Source of the DNA: an uncultured Monoglobus sp.
GTDB taxonomy: Bacteria; Bacillota; Clostridia; Monoglobales; Monoglobaceae
DNA length: 64,000 nt
Reading direction: 5' to 3'
Assembly: GCA_947628795.1 (NCBI GenBank)
Contig: CANRBF010000007.1
Coordinates: forward strand, 1-64,000
How positions within the stretch are numbered: position 1 is the stretch's first letter; each line of letters opens with the position of its first letter. A program made the position numbers and the translations under genes. The notes under the pieces are model-generated. The model saw only the letters and a list, made by a program, of their open reading frames with translations. It ran no database searches and was not told the DNA's origin. Below are positions 1-6,760 of the stretch, piece after piece.

Positions 1-84
1 TGGTGCGGATAAGAGGATTTGAACCTCCACGTCAAAGACACCGGAACCTAAATCCGGCGCGTCTGCCAATTCCGCCATACCCGC
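1..84 (-). tRNA. tRNA-Leu (anticodon UAG)
   Basis: Read on the minus strand this is a complete class II tRNA. The acceptor arm GCGGGTA pairs with TATCCGC (one G-T pair), followed by discriminator A and an encoded CCA at positions 3-1. The anticodon stem CCGGA/TCCGG encloses loop TTTAGGT, giving anticodon TAG, which reads CUN leucine codons. A long variable arm, as expected for tRNA-Leu, lies between the anticodon stem and the T arm, which holds GGTTCAAATCC. The 3' end coincides with the window edge, so further tRNA genes may lie just outside. Confidence 0.95.
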
Positions 85-127
85 AAGATGTTGGTATTAT
101 ATCAGAATTATCGCTGCTTGTCAATAA

Positions 128-2005
128 TTATTGCGGTTCTTGATGATAGAAGTTATAAACATTTTTTGCGGCGCGTTTATTGACAGCCTTTTCAAGTTCC
201 TCAATTGAGGCGGACTTGATCTTTTTAATTGAAGAAAAATGAAGCAGCAGTTTGTTTCTGTTTGCGGGTCCTATACCTTCTATATTGTCAAGCTCGCTTT
301 TAAGTCCGGCTTTCACGTGTTTTTTTCTGAAGGCGGTTATAGCGAATCTGTGTACTTCCTCCTGCATTGCCGTCAGAAATTTAAACAGTGCCCCGTCTTT
401 GTCGATATCGAACTCATCGTTTATATCGGTCAGCGCGCGGGTTCGGTGTTTGTCATCCTTAACCATACCGTATACCGGTATATCCTCGCCCATTGTTTCA
501 AACAGTTCTCTTATTGCCGAAACATGGCCTTTGCCTCCGTCGAGCAATATCAAGTCGGGGAGCGGAAGAAATTTTGCTTTTGAGGGATCAAGGCTGCCTT
601 CGTTTATCGCATCTTCCTCTCTGTATGCGCGTATTATTCTTCTGTATATAACCTCTCTGGTGCTTTCGTAATCATCGGCGCCTTCGACTGTTTTTATATT
701 AAACTTTCGATATGCCGATTTCAGCGGATGCGCATTGTTGTAAACAACGCATACGCCGACGCTCTGTGCCCCGGATATATTTGAAATGTCATAGCTTTCG
801 ATCCGAAACGGCACATCATCAAGATCAAGCAGGGTCATTAATTCTTTAAGCACAGCGTTTTGATCGGTCTGCTGCTTGTCGCGTTTAAATTTGTGGAGCT
901 TTAAAGATTCTTCCGCATTTTTGTTAACCATTTCCACGGTTCGCGCTTTTGATCCGCGCATCGGAACATGAACATTTATCTTGTGCCCGCATTTTCCCGA
1001 AAGCCAGTCGGATATTTCGTCTCTGTCATCTATTTCCGTCGGGATCAATATCTCTCTCGGTATGCTTGTGGCGGAAAAATAGAACTGCTTTATAAAGCTC
1101 GAAATAAGCTCAGACTGCGTGTCTTCGAAATTTTCAAAAACATATTTTTCGGAGCCGAGCATTTTGCCGCCTCGCATATAAAATACCTGAACACAGCAAT
1201 CCGTTCCGTCGGTAAAAAATCCTATTATATCCCGATTATCCTCATTTGCGGAAACGATCTTTTGTTTTTCGTCAAGCGCTTTGAGATGGGCTATACTATC
1301 TCTGTAGCGCGCTGCTTTTTCGAACTCAAGTTTGTCGGAGGCTTTGAGCATTTTTTCTGTGAGCTCATCGCGCAGCACAGAATAATTGCCCGAAAGCACC
1401 GACGAGATCTTATTAAACATTTCTGAGTATTCCTCGGCGGAGATTTTCCCGTCGCAGGGCGCGCTGCATTGGCCTATGTGATAATAAAGACACGGTCTGT
1501 CTTTGCCTATATCTCTGGGCAATACCTTGTTGCAGGTGCGTATTTTAAATATTTTTTTTATTATCTCAAGGGTATCCTTGGTACTGCTCGAACTCATATA
1601 AGGGCCGAAGTAGCGCGAACCGTCCTTTTCGACTCTGCGCGTGATAAAAATCCGCGGGAACGGCTCTTTCAATGTTATTTTTATATAAGGATATTGTTTG
1701 TCGTCTTTAAGCAGGATATTGTACTTCGGCTTATATTTTTTTATAAGATTACATTCCAGAATCAGCGCTTCGACCTCGCTGTCGGTCAGCATATAGTCAA
1801 AATCATAGATATTTTCGACAAGCCTCAAGGTTTTGACACTATGTCCCTTTGAATTTACAAAATATGAGCTGACGCGGTTCTTCAGCACCTTGCTTTTTCC
1901 CACATAAATAATATCCCCGTTTTCGTTTTTCATAAGATAAACTCCCGGAGACATGGGAAGGGTTTTCAATTTTTCTTTGATTCTTGATAATGTTATATCT
2001 GTCAT
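128..2005 (-). CDS. uvrC: Excinuclease ABC subunit C (UvrC)
   Basis: UvrC makes the 3' and 5' incisions beside a DNA lesion once UvrA and UvrB have loaded. The 625-residue protein has the family's usual length and order. An N-terminal GIY-YIG nuclease domain (about residues 15-95) contains GVYLMKNENGDIIYVGKSK. A UVR motif near 205-240 contacts UvrB, an RNase H-like nuclease domain follows, and a helix-hairpin-helix (NIEGIGPANRNKLL) sits near the C terminus. uvrB and uvrA are about 32 kb away and face the other way. The gene lies downstream of ptsH in the same direction, but a terminator-like hairpin separates the two. No LexA-type operator was recognised. Confidence 0.97.
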   Translation of the reverse strand: MTDITLSRIKEKLKTLPMSPGVYLMKNENGDIIYVGKSKVLKNRVSSYFVNSKGHSVKTLRLVENIYDFDYMLTDSEVEALILECNLIKKYKPKYNILLKDDKQYPYIKITLKEPFPRIFITRRVEKDGSRYFGPYMSSSSTKDTLEIIKKIFKIRTCNKVLPRDIGKDRPCLYYHIGQCSAPCDGKISAEEYSEMFNKISSVLSGNYSVLRDELTEKMLKASDKLEFEKAARYRDSIAHLKALDEKQKIVSANEDNRDIIGFFTDGTDCCVQVFYMRGGKMLGSEKYVFENFEDTQSELISSFIKQFYFSATSIPREILIPTEIDDRDEISDWLSGKCGHKINVHVPMRGSKARTVEMVNKNAEESLKLHKFKRDKQQTDQNAVLKELMTLLDLDDVPFRIESYDISNISGAQSVGVCVVYNNAHPLKSAYRKFNIKTVEGADDYESTREVIYRRIIRAYREEDAINEGSLDPSKAKFLPLPDLILLDGGKGHVSAIRELFETMGEDIPVYGMVKDDKHRTRALTDINDEFDIDKDGALFKFLTAMQEEVHRFAITAFRKKHVKAGLKSELDNIEGIGPANRNKLLLHFSSIKKIKSASIEELEKAVNKRAAKNVYNFYHQEPQ

Positions 2006-2030
2006 GATAATATTATATCCCTGTTTTTAA

Positions 2031-2064
2031 ATAAAAAAGAGTAAACCGAAAATGCGGCTTACCC
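2031..2064 (-). terminator. Rho-independent terminator after ptsH
   Basis: On the minus strand an imperfect stem GTAAGCCG/CGGTTTAC with loop CATTTT is followed by TCTTTTTTA. It lies between the ptsH stop and the uvrC start, so it should reduce read-through from ptsH into uvrC. Confidence 0.65.
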
Positions 2065-2086
2065 GATTATTGCGTATAAAATGGGC

Positions 2087-2347
2087 TTATGCGAAGTTAG
2101 ACGAGATCAAATTAACCAAGTCATTAACGGAATCTTCCTCATCGGGGCCGTCAGCTATGATCGTGATAGTGAGACCTTTGGTTATACCCAGCGACAGGAC
2201 ACCGAGAAGGCTTTTAGCGCTGACTTTTCTGTCATCACTTTCGACCCAAATGCTTGATTTGTACTCATTTGCCTTCTGAATAAAGAATGTCGCCGGTCTT
2301 GCGTGAAGTCCAACTTGATTTTGAACCACTACTTCTTTCATATACAT
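2087..2347 (-). CDS. ptsH: Phosphocarrier protein HPr
   Basis: HPr is the small phosphocarrier of the sugar phosphotransferase system: it takes phosphate from enzyme I on His15 and passes it to sugar permeases. In Firmicutes it is also phosphorylated on Ser46 by HprK for carbon catabolite control. The 86-residue protein has both sites: VGLHARPA places the histidine at residue 15 and VSAKSLLGV places the serine at 46. Keeping the histidine separates it from the paralogue Crh. The first ATG is chosen because AAGGAG lies nine bases upstream and because it gives canonical residue numbering. The matching kinase gene hprK is at 25384-26331. Enzyme I is not in the window. Confidence 0.96.
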   Translation of the reverse strand: MYMKEVVVQNQVGLHARPATFFIQKANEYKSSIWVESDDRKVSAKSLLGVLSLGITKGLTITIIADGPDEEDSVNDLVNLISSNFA

Positions 2348-2413
2348 AATAACCCGCTCCTTACAAACTTTTTAATAATATTCTTATAAGTTGTATATAA
2401 AAATATCACTAAT

Positions 2414-2442
2414 ATAATACAAGAAATTTTCAAATAAGTCAA
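2414..2442 (-). promoter_or_regulatory. Sigma-A promoter of ptsH
   Basis: On the minus strand TTGACT (2442-2437) and TATTAT (2419-2414) are separated by 17 bases, about 65 bases upstream of the ptsH start. Confidence 0.7.
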
Positions 2443-2584
2443 GAGCTAAATTAAATTTTATACATCAAAACCTACGATTTACGTTAATATTGTATGAGTG
2501 CATAAAATCAGAAAAAATTATAAAAATCAATTTGTTAATTTTTTCAGACAGTTTAAATAAAGAGGGTACCGTAACCGACGACCC

Positions 2585-2615
2585 AACGTAGTGATTAGGG
2601 ATTAGTAAATAGGGG
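2585..2615. repeat. TAG-heptad repeat fragment (copy H)
   Basis: AACGTAG opens a run of four TAG triplets spaced exactly seven bases apart (TAG-TGAT-TAG-GGAT-TAG-TAAA-TAG). This is the outer end of the repeat family seen complete at 8566-8731; no hairpin module follows, so it is a remnant or a solo end. Confidence 0.6.
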
Positions 2616-2720
2616 AAAGTTTTATAATAAAAGTGGACACGCAAAGAGGAAAAAACAGCATAAGCGTGGCTCTGCCCCAAACCCCGAAGTTTAACGCATT
2701 GGTTTTCCCTAAAACGGACA

Positions 2721-2746
2721 AAAACGAGCGGCAAGCCGCCCGTTTT
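2721..2746 (-). terminator. Terminator-like hairpin downstream of the 87-residue gene
   Basis: AAAACG-A-GCGGC-AA-GCCGC-C-CGTTTT forms an 11-bp stem with one mismatch. Read on the minus strand it ends in CGTTTTTG, about 100 bases past the stop of the small gene. Confidence 0.5.
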
Positions 2747-2842
2747 AGTGAAAGGTCCGCGAGACCGCGCCGGTTTCTTCGGCAGAACCCAAGCATCATA
2801 TCCAATCCGTTTTCTATCGCCCGCTCCGGTTTGTTAAGCAGT

Positions 2843-3106
2843 TCATCTCACCTCTCGCTGCGCTGCCGCTCTTTCCTTATTGGCAAGCATAGCTTTATGT
2901 TCCGGGCTCCACGATGCCTTGATTGTCCCGCCCGACCAAAAATCACAAAGCGGCTGAACAATGTGCTCAACCAGATCACGCTCCGGATCATACGGCCTTG
3001 TTGTTCCGTCCGCCTGCATAACAACCGATGTTGTTTTCCACGGCATTTTTCTCCACTTCCGCGCCTCCTCGATCTCCTCGGGCGTTCTCTTTCGCTTGTT
3101 TGCCAT
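2843..3106 (-). CDS. Small hypothetical protein beside the recombinase
   Basis: I do not recognise this 87-residue protein. It is hydrophilic and basic at its N terminus (MANKRKRTPEEIEEARKWRK), with a tryptophan- and proline-containing middle and a charged C-terminal helix-like tail (AMLANKERAAAQREVR). No signal peptide, membrane segment or cysteine motif is seen. TTGAGGTG lies four to eleven bases upstream of the ATG, so translation is credible. It is divergent from the serine recombinase, 163 bases away. A small basic gene beside a large serine recombinase could be a recombination directionality factor, but that is inferred only from position and size. Confidence 0.55.
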   Translation of the reverse strand: MANKRKRTPEEIEEARKWRKMPWKTTSVVMQADGTTRPYDPERDLVEHIVQPLCDFWSGGTIKASWSPEHKAMLANKERAAAQREVR

Positions 3107-3269
3107 TTAAATCACCTCAATACATTATATTCGGATCGAATAAATCGGCGAGTTTTTCACAATACAGCGGCCTGTGGCTTTTATCAACAAGGCTTACGAA
3201 ACAAGCCTCTCCTCAGGCAATTCATACGTATATGTTGTATTTGCATATAAATAACAGGGGTGTAATTTC

Positions 3270-4697
3270 ATGAAAATAGCAGCTTGTTATATAAGAGTTT
3301 CAACCGAAGATCAGGTTGAATATTCTCCCGATGCGCAGCTTCGGGCAATGAAAAAATATTGCAGCGACAATGATCTGCTGCTCCCGAAAGAGTTTGTATT
3401 TATTGACGAGGGCATCAGCGGCCGCTCCGCCAAAAAGCGCCCCGCCTTTCAGAACATGATAAAAACGGCCAAGATAAAGCCGAAACCCTTTGATATTATC
3501 CTCGTTCATAAGTTTGACCGCTTTGCCCGCTCCCGCGAGGACAGCGTTGTATATAAATCAATGCTCCGCTCCGAGCTGGGTATTCGGGTCGTGTCGGTCA
3601 CCGAGAACATCGGCGACGATAAGATGAGCGTTATCATGGAATCCATGCTTGAGAGCATGGCGGAATACTATTCTCTCAATTTGTCCGATGAGGTCAAGAA
3701 GGGCATGAGCGAGAAGGCAAAGAAGGGCGGCGTCCAGACAAAAGCCTCTTTCGGTTATCGCGTGGAAAACAATAAGTTTGTCCCCGATGAGGCCGAGGCG
3801 CCGTATGTTAAAGAAATATTTGAGAGCTTTGTCGGCGGCGAGGGCTACGGCAGTATTGCCCGCCGCATGAACGCCCGCGGCATCAAGACGCACCGCGGAA
3901 ACAAATTTGAGCAGCGCACGATCCGGTATATAATCGGCAATCCCGTGTATATCGGCACACTCCGCTGGACTCCGTCGGGCAAAGTCGAGCGCAACACACC
4001 GAGCTCCGACACGATTTTTCTTGAAAACCAGCACGAGCCTCTTGTCACCCGCGAGGTCTGGGACGCCGCACAGGAAAAAAGAAACAAGCTCTTGCTCAAT
4101 TCCAGAAAATATTTAAAGAACTACAGCGGCGTTTCATATTGGCTGTCTGGCCTTTTGGTCTGTGACAACTGCGGCAAGACCCTGAGCCGCGCAGGAAAGT
4201 ATTTACAATGCGGCGGATATTCAAAATCTCTGTGCAACGTCTCTCACTCTATCCCGATCGCCCGCGCCGAGGAGCTTGTCATAAATCAGCTGAAAGAAGA
4301 TTATAACAATATCATGAGCGTCAGTCTCAAAAGCGACGGACGTAAAATAAAAAACACCGACGAGACCAAAACATACGCCGACGCGATCACCCGCCTCGAA
4401 AAATCCTTGCAGCGCGCCAAAGACGCCTACATCGCCGGAGTGGACACGCTCGAGGAATACGGCGAAAACAAAACGCGAATACAAGATGAGATCGAAAAAA
4501 ATAAAAAATTGCTTAAAGATCAGAACACACAAAAATCCACAGACCCAAAAGAACTGGCCGAAAACATAATGCGCGCGATCGAGTTTATCCAAGACGAAAA
4601 CAACTCCCTCGAGGACAAAAACAAAGCCTTAAAACAATTCATCTCCAAAATCACATTTATAAAAGCCTCAAAAACCCTTGAAATCACGTATTTTTAA
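3270..4697 (+). CDS. Large serine recombinase (integrase/excisionase type)
   Basis: Large serine recombinases cut and rejoin DNA at short attachment sites through a 5'-phosphoserine link, and integrate or excise phages and related elements. The 475-residue protein has all expected parts. The catalytic resolvase domain (1-150) has CYIRVSTEDQ with the nucleophile at Ser11 and the KFDRFARS arginine motif. It is followed by a recombinase domain (about 160-265), a zinc ribbon (CDNC ... CGGYSKSLC, about 300-325), a coiled coil (about 370-440) and a short tail. It appears intact. It ends only about 25 bases before the point where cotJC breaks off on the other strand, as expected when an integrase gene lies next to its attachment site. 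The SD is a modest AGGGGTG. Confidence 0.93.
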   Translation: MKIAACYIRVSTEDQVEYSPDAQLRAMKKYCSDNDLLLPKEFVFIDEGISGRSAKKRPAFQNMIKTAKIKPKPFDIILVHKFDRFARSREDSVVYKSMLRSELGIRVVSVTENIGDDKMSVIMESMLESMAEYYSLNLSDEVKKGMSEKAKKGGVQTKASFGYRVENNKFVPDEAEAPYVKEIFESFVGGEGYGSIARRMNARGIKTHRGNKFEQRTIRYIIGNPVYIGTLRWTPSGKVERNTPSSDTIFLENQHEPLVTREVWDAAQEKRNKLLLNSRKYLKNYSGVSYWLSGLLVCDNCGKTLSRAGKYLQCGGYSKSLCNVSHSIPIARAEELVINQLKEDYNNIMSVSLKSDGRKIKNTDETKTYADAITRLEKSLQRAKDAYIAGVDTLEEYGENKTRIQDEIEKNKKLLKDQNTQKSTDPKELAENIMRAIEFIQDENNSLEDKNKALKQFISKITFIKASKTLEITYF

Positions 4698-4707
4698 TTT
4701 TTTATCA

Positions 4708-4815
4708 TCAAACGCAATTCGGACCGCCGTACTGCGCAACGACATAGGACGCGAGCTTGGGGTTGGGGTTTTTGATGTTAACCGGGTATTGAAGCTTTTT
4801 TTGATAGTTCCACAT
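4708..4815 (-). pseudogene. cotJC: 5' fragment of spore coat gene cotJC, truncated
   Basis: A strong SD (AGGAGG, eight bases upstream) precedes an ATG whose product starts MWNYQKKLQYPVNI and runs to AQYGGP. From memory of the family this matches the N terminus of CotJC, a manganese-catalase-like coat protein of nearly 200 residues. After GGP the family continues D-G-E-L, whereas here the frame reads N-C-V and stops, leaving 35 residues. The break falls at the GGTCCG hexamer (about 4720-4725 on the plus strand). It follows cotJB by 17 bases, as in a normal cotJABC operon. The serine recombinase gene ends 10 bases beyond the stop in the opposite direction. The 3' part was not found in this window. 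Confidence 0.85.
4713..4736. other. Candidate attachment-site junction inside cotJC
   Basis: This is where cotJC-like sequence (right) meets element sequence (left). The transition lies at or just after GGTCCG of the coat gene (plus-strand CGGACC, 4720-4725). A short inverted repeat CGCA...TGCG brackets it (4713-4716 and 4733-4736). The exact crossover dinucleotide cannot be set from one junction. Confidence 0.45.
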
Positions 4816-4832
4816 ATATTCTTTCCTCCTTA

Positions 4833-5078
4833 CTATTGGTTATCCCAGGGCCAGGGGTCGCATATCCAGTTGAATTTGTCGGGGTCGTCGGCGCTCATTG
4901 AGGTGAGCGGGCCGAAGTTTTTCTCGTATTCCGCAACAAGTTCTTTGGTCTTTTCGGCCATAGCCTTATGTTTTTTTATCGCTTCCTTGTCGGTCGGGTG
5001 GGTGTCGAGATATAAATTCCACTCCTTCTCGGCGAAAGCGTAAGCCGAGATCTTATTTAAAAGTTCATTTCTTGTCAT
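4833..5078 (-). CDS. cotJB: Spore coat protein CotJB
   Basis: CotJB is a small component of the spore coat, made in the mother cell with CotJA and CotJC. The 81-residue product has the family pattern: an N-terminal helix, the NLYLDTHPTDKEAI segment, a second amphipathic helix, KNFGPLT, and a tryptophan/proline-rich end WICDPWPWDNQ. Its ATG overlaps the cotJA stop by four bases (ATGA), so the two are translationally coupled. The third operon gene, cotJC, starts 17 bases downstream but is truncated. Confidence 0.92.
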   Translation of the reverse strand: MTRNELLNKISAYAFAEKEWNLYLDTHPTDKEAIKKHKAMAEKTKELVAEYEKNFGPLTSMSADDPDKFNWICDPWPWDNQ

Positions 5079-5287
5079 TCGGGCGCGCCTCCGTTCTTAA
5101 AAAGTGTCTCGCCGTTTATCTGGCGGCCGTACACGCCGAAGGGCTTGTCGAGTATCGGGAATATCGTGCCCTGCTCCAGTCCGTACTCGGGGTCGAAAAG
5201 GTTCCTCATATCCTCCTGCTGTATCGGCACATAGGCGTAGCCGACCATCATGTTGCCGGGCTGTCTTGTCTCGCTCGAATATGGCAT
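5075..5287 (-). CDS. cotJA: Spore coat-associated protein CotJA
   Basis: This is the first gene of the cotJ coat operon, whose products join the inner spore coat. The start is set at 5287: upstream in-frame sequence lacks coat similarity, while GAAAGGAATG lies just before this ATG. The 70-residue product is rich in proline, tyrosine and glutamine (VGYAYVPIQQ, LFDPEYGLEQGTIFPILDKP), as in CotJA proteins. A CATATAAT sequence at 5359-5352 on the same strand resembles a sigma-E -10 element, fitting mother-cell expression. The gene is divergent from the DUF421 gene. Confidence 0.9.
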   Translation of the reverse strand: MPYSSETRQPGNMMVGYAYVPIQQEDMRNLFDPEYGLEQGTIFPILDKPFGVYGRQINGETLFKNGGAPE

Positions 5288-5351
5288 ATAAAAATCATTC
5301 CTTTCACAATTATTTTCATGAATTTTAGGCTTTCTTGTCACAGCCTGTAAT

Positions 5352-5359
5352 ATTATATG
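5352..5359 (-). promoter_or_regulatory. Possible sigma-E -10 element for the cotJ operon
   Basis: CATATAAT on the minus strand fits the CATAnnnT form of sigma-E -10 boxes and lies about 65 bases upstream of cotJA. No clear -35 partner is visible. Confidence 0.3.
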
Positions 5360-5431
5360 AAATATTGGAATTTTTGTTAATCGCGGAATTTTTGGGAATA
5401 CTAACTTCAAATATTCAAAAGGAGTGATGTT

Positions 5432-6106
5432 ATGCTTATCACTGTGTTGAGAACAGCGATTATGTACGCTCTGGTGGTGCTGACGCTCAGGATAATGGGA
5501 AAGAGACAGATCGCGGAGCTTGAGCCTTCGGAGCTTGTCGTGACGATCATCATATCCGAGCTGGCCGCCGACCCGATCGTCGACCCGGGCAAGCCGTTCG
5601 CGACCGCTATCGTTTCGATTATAATACTGCTGTTTTTCGAGGTGCTGCTCTCGTTCGCGGCGTACAAGAATATAAACATACGCTCGCTGATCTACGGCAA
5701 GCCCAGCACGTTCTACGGCGACGGGAAAATCAATCAAAAAGAGATGCAGAACCAGCGCTACAGCATAGGCGACCTGCTGGAAGAGGTAAGAAACAGCGGC
5801 GCCACGTCGCTGAGCGAGGTCGAGTATGTCATAATGGAAACAAACGGAAACGTGAGTGTGATACAAAACTCGCAAAACCGACCCGTGACCCCGGGAGATC
5901 TGGGAATAAAAGTCTCGGTGCCCGAGATCAGCTATATCATAATCGACAACGGAAATATAATCTCAAACAATCTCCGGCGCCTCGGCAAGACCAGAGGCTG
6001 GATGATGAAAAAACTGCGGGACGAGGGGATAAGCAGGGTGTCGCAGGTGTTTTATATGGGAGCCGACAAAAGCGGCGACACGGTCATAATCAAAAAGGAG
6101 AAATAG
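5432..6106 (+). CDS. DUF421 / YetF-family membrane protein
   Basis: The 224-residue protein belongs to the YetF/YdfR (DUF421) family, common in spore-formers and of uncertain biochemical role. Hydrophobic segments fill the first 80 residues (MLITVLRTAIMYALVVLTLR, then VVTIIISELAADPIVD with the family's conserved acidic pattern, then AIVSIIILLFFEVLLSF). A soluble C-terminal domain of two similar beta/alpha units follows (RSLIYGKPSTFYGDGKINQ, SYIIIDNGNIISNNL, GWMMKKLRDEGISRVSQVFY). AAAAGGAGTG precedes the ATG. The next gene, a DUF4363 protein, starts one base after the stop, so the pair is one operon. Confidence 0.9.
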   Translation: MLITVLRTAIMYALVVLTLRIMGKRQIAELEPSELVVTIIISELAADPIVDPGKPFATAIVSIIILLFFEVLLSFAAYKNINIRSLIYGKPSTFYGDGKINQKEMQNQRYSIGDLLEEVRNSGATSLSEVEYVIMETNGNVSVIQNSQNRPVTPGDLGIKVSVPEISYIIIDNGNIISNNLRRLGKTRGWMMKKLRDEGISRVSQVFYMGADKSGDTVIIKKEK

Positions 6107-6107
6107 G

Positions 6108-6488
6108 ATGAAAAGAGTTATCATAACCGTTATAATGCTCGCGCTGGCGGTAGGGTTCATAGTGTACCACAACACGGTCGTGAGCAAACTCGACGAGCGG
6201 GTGGACAGGACATATGACACTGTGATCGGCGCGTTTGAACAGGAGGATTTTGAGAAGATAACAGCAGAGCTTGAAAGTCTGGAAAAAGAATGGGACGGCG
6301 CGCAGTCGTGGATAGGAATGACGCTCGATACCGACATGCTCGAGGAGATCGGCATCTCCCTGAGGCAGAGCATAGAGTACGCCAAGATCGCCGCGAAAGA
6401 AGATTTCATCGGCGAGTTCGTGATGTTCAACCAATGCGTCAAGCATTTGACCTATTACGAAAGGTTGACAGTTGAAAGTTTGCTGTAA
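6108..6488 (+). CDS. DUF4363 family protein
   Basis: This 126-residue protein has one N-terminal hydrophobic segment (VIITVIMLALAVGFIVYH) that should anchor it in the membrane, followed by a helical extracytoplasmic domain (FEKITAELESLEKEWDGAQSW). DUF4363 proteins are typically encoded directly after a DUF421 gene, as here; the function is unknown. The stop codon lies at the outer edge of a dispersed repeat (TAACGCAGTGATTAG), so the insertion may have set the present C terminus. Confidence 0.85.
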   Translation: MKRVIITVIMLALAVGFIVYHNTVVSKLDERVDRTYDTVIGAFEQEDFEKITAELESLEKEWDGAQSWIGMTLDTDMLEEIGISLRQSIEYAKIAAKEDFIGEFVMFNQCVKHLTYYERLTVESLL

Positions 6489-6720
6489 CGCAGTGATTAG
6501 CGATTAGTAAATATTGATTAGGCCCCCTCAGTCGGGCAAAGCCCGACAGCATTAAGGAAGCTCTTGGTCAAAATTGCAAGCAATTTTGAAAGATAGCTTT
6601 GAACCCGCAAGCAAGCTTGCTGATTATCCCCGAGGGGGCGCCTATTTTATGCCTCCTCCCGGGAGGAGGTGGCTGCGGCTTGCCGCAGACGGAGGTGGGA
6701 ATGTAGAGACTAGGCACTAA
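6486..6720. repeat. TAG-heptad MITE-like repeat, copy A (carries an insert)
   Basis: The left end has the 7-base-spaced series CAG-TGAT-TAG-CGAT-TAG-TAAA-TAT-TGAT-TAG. Module 1 (CCCCCTCAGTC, hairpin, GACAGC) starts at 6524 but is split by about 77 bases of unrelated sequence before its CCCCGAGGGGGCGCC end. Module 2 (GCCTCCTCCCGGGAGGAGG, hairpin, ACGGAGGTGGG) occupies 6651-6700, and a short degraded right end follows. It sits between two convergent genes. Confidence 0.8.
6568..6589. repeat. Perfect hairpin inside the insert of repeat copy A
   Basis: TCAAAATTG-CAAG-CAATTTTGA has perfect 9-bp arms. A second palindrome, AGCAAGCTTGCT, lies at 6610-6621. Both are within the roughly 77 bases that interrupt module 1. 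Confidence 0.75.
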
Positions 6721-6742
6721 AACGGGCGGCCGAAGCCGCCCG
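6719..6742 (-). terminator. Rho-independent terminator after the SDR gene
   Basis: On the minus strand CGGGCGGC-TTCG-GCCGCCCG is followed by TTTTAG, 19 bases past the dehydrogenase stop codon: a stable stem with a UUCG tetraloop. Confidence 0.8.
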
Positions 6743-6760
6743 CTATAGATGTTTTTCGAT

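Larger units (their letters stand above)
2443..2842. other. Intergenic stretch between ptsH promoter and the small gene
   Basis: No convincing gene is visible in these 400 bases on either strand. They hold a fragment of the TAG-heptad repeat (2585-2615) and a terminator-like hairpin (2721-2746). All minus-strand frames were checked for the missing 3' part of cotJC and nothing resembling it was found. The right part probably belongs to the recombinase-bearing element; its left boundary cannot be placed. Confidence 0.5.

Noticed and set aside
2348-2842. Possible location of the missing 3' part of cotJC
   Set aside because: All three minus-strand frames were read; none shows the catalase-like CotJC core (DGELxAxLRYLxQR, GTEEFAHLEM), so the fragment is not here.
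2633-3250. Plus-strand frame of 205 codons before the recombinase
   Set aside because: Low-complexity Arg/Cys/Phe composition, no SD, and it runs antisense to the better-supported small gene.
2843-4720. Complete prophage or conjugative element
   Set aside because: Only a recombinase and one small gene are present; no structural, replication or transfer genes were seen.
5075-5875. A 266-codon minus-strand open frame containing cotJA
   Set aside because: Only the last 70 codons resemble CotJA and have an SD; the rest lies antisense to the DUF421 gene.
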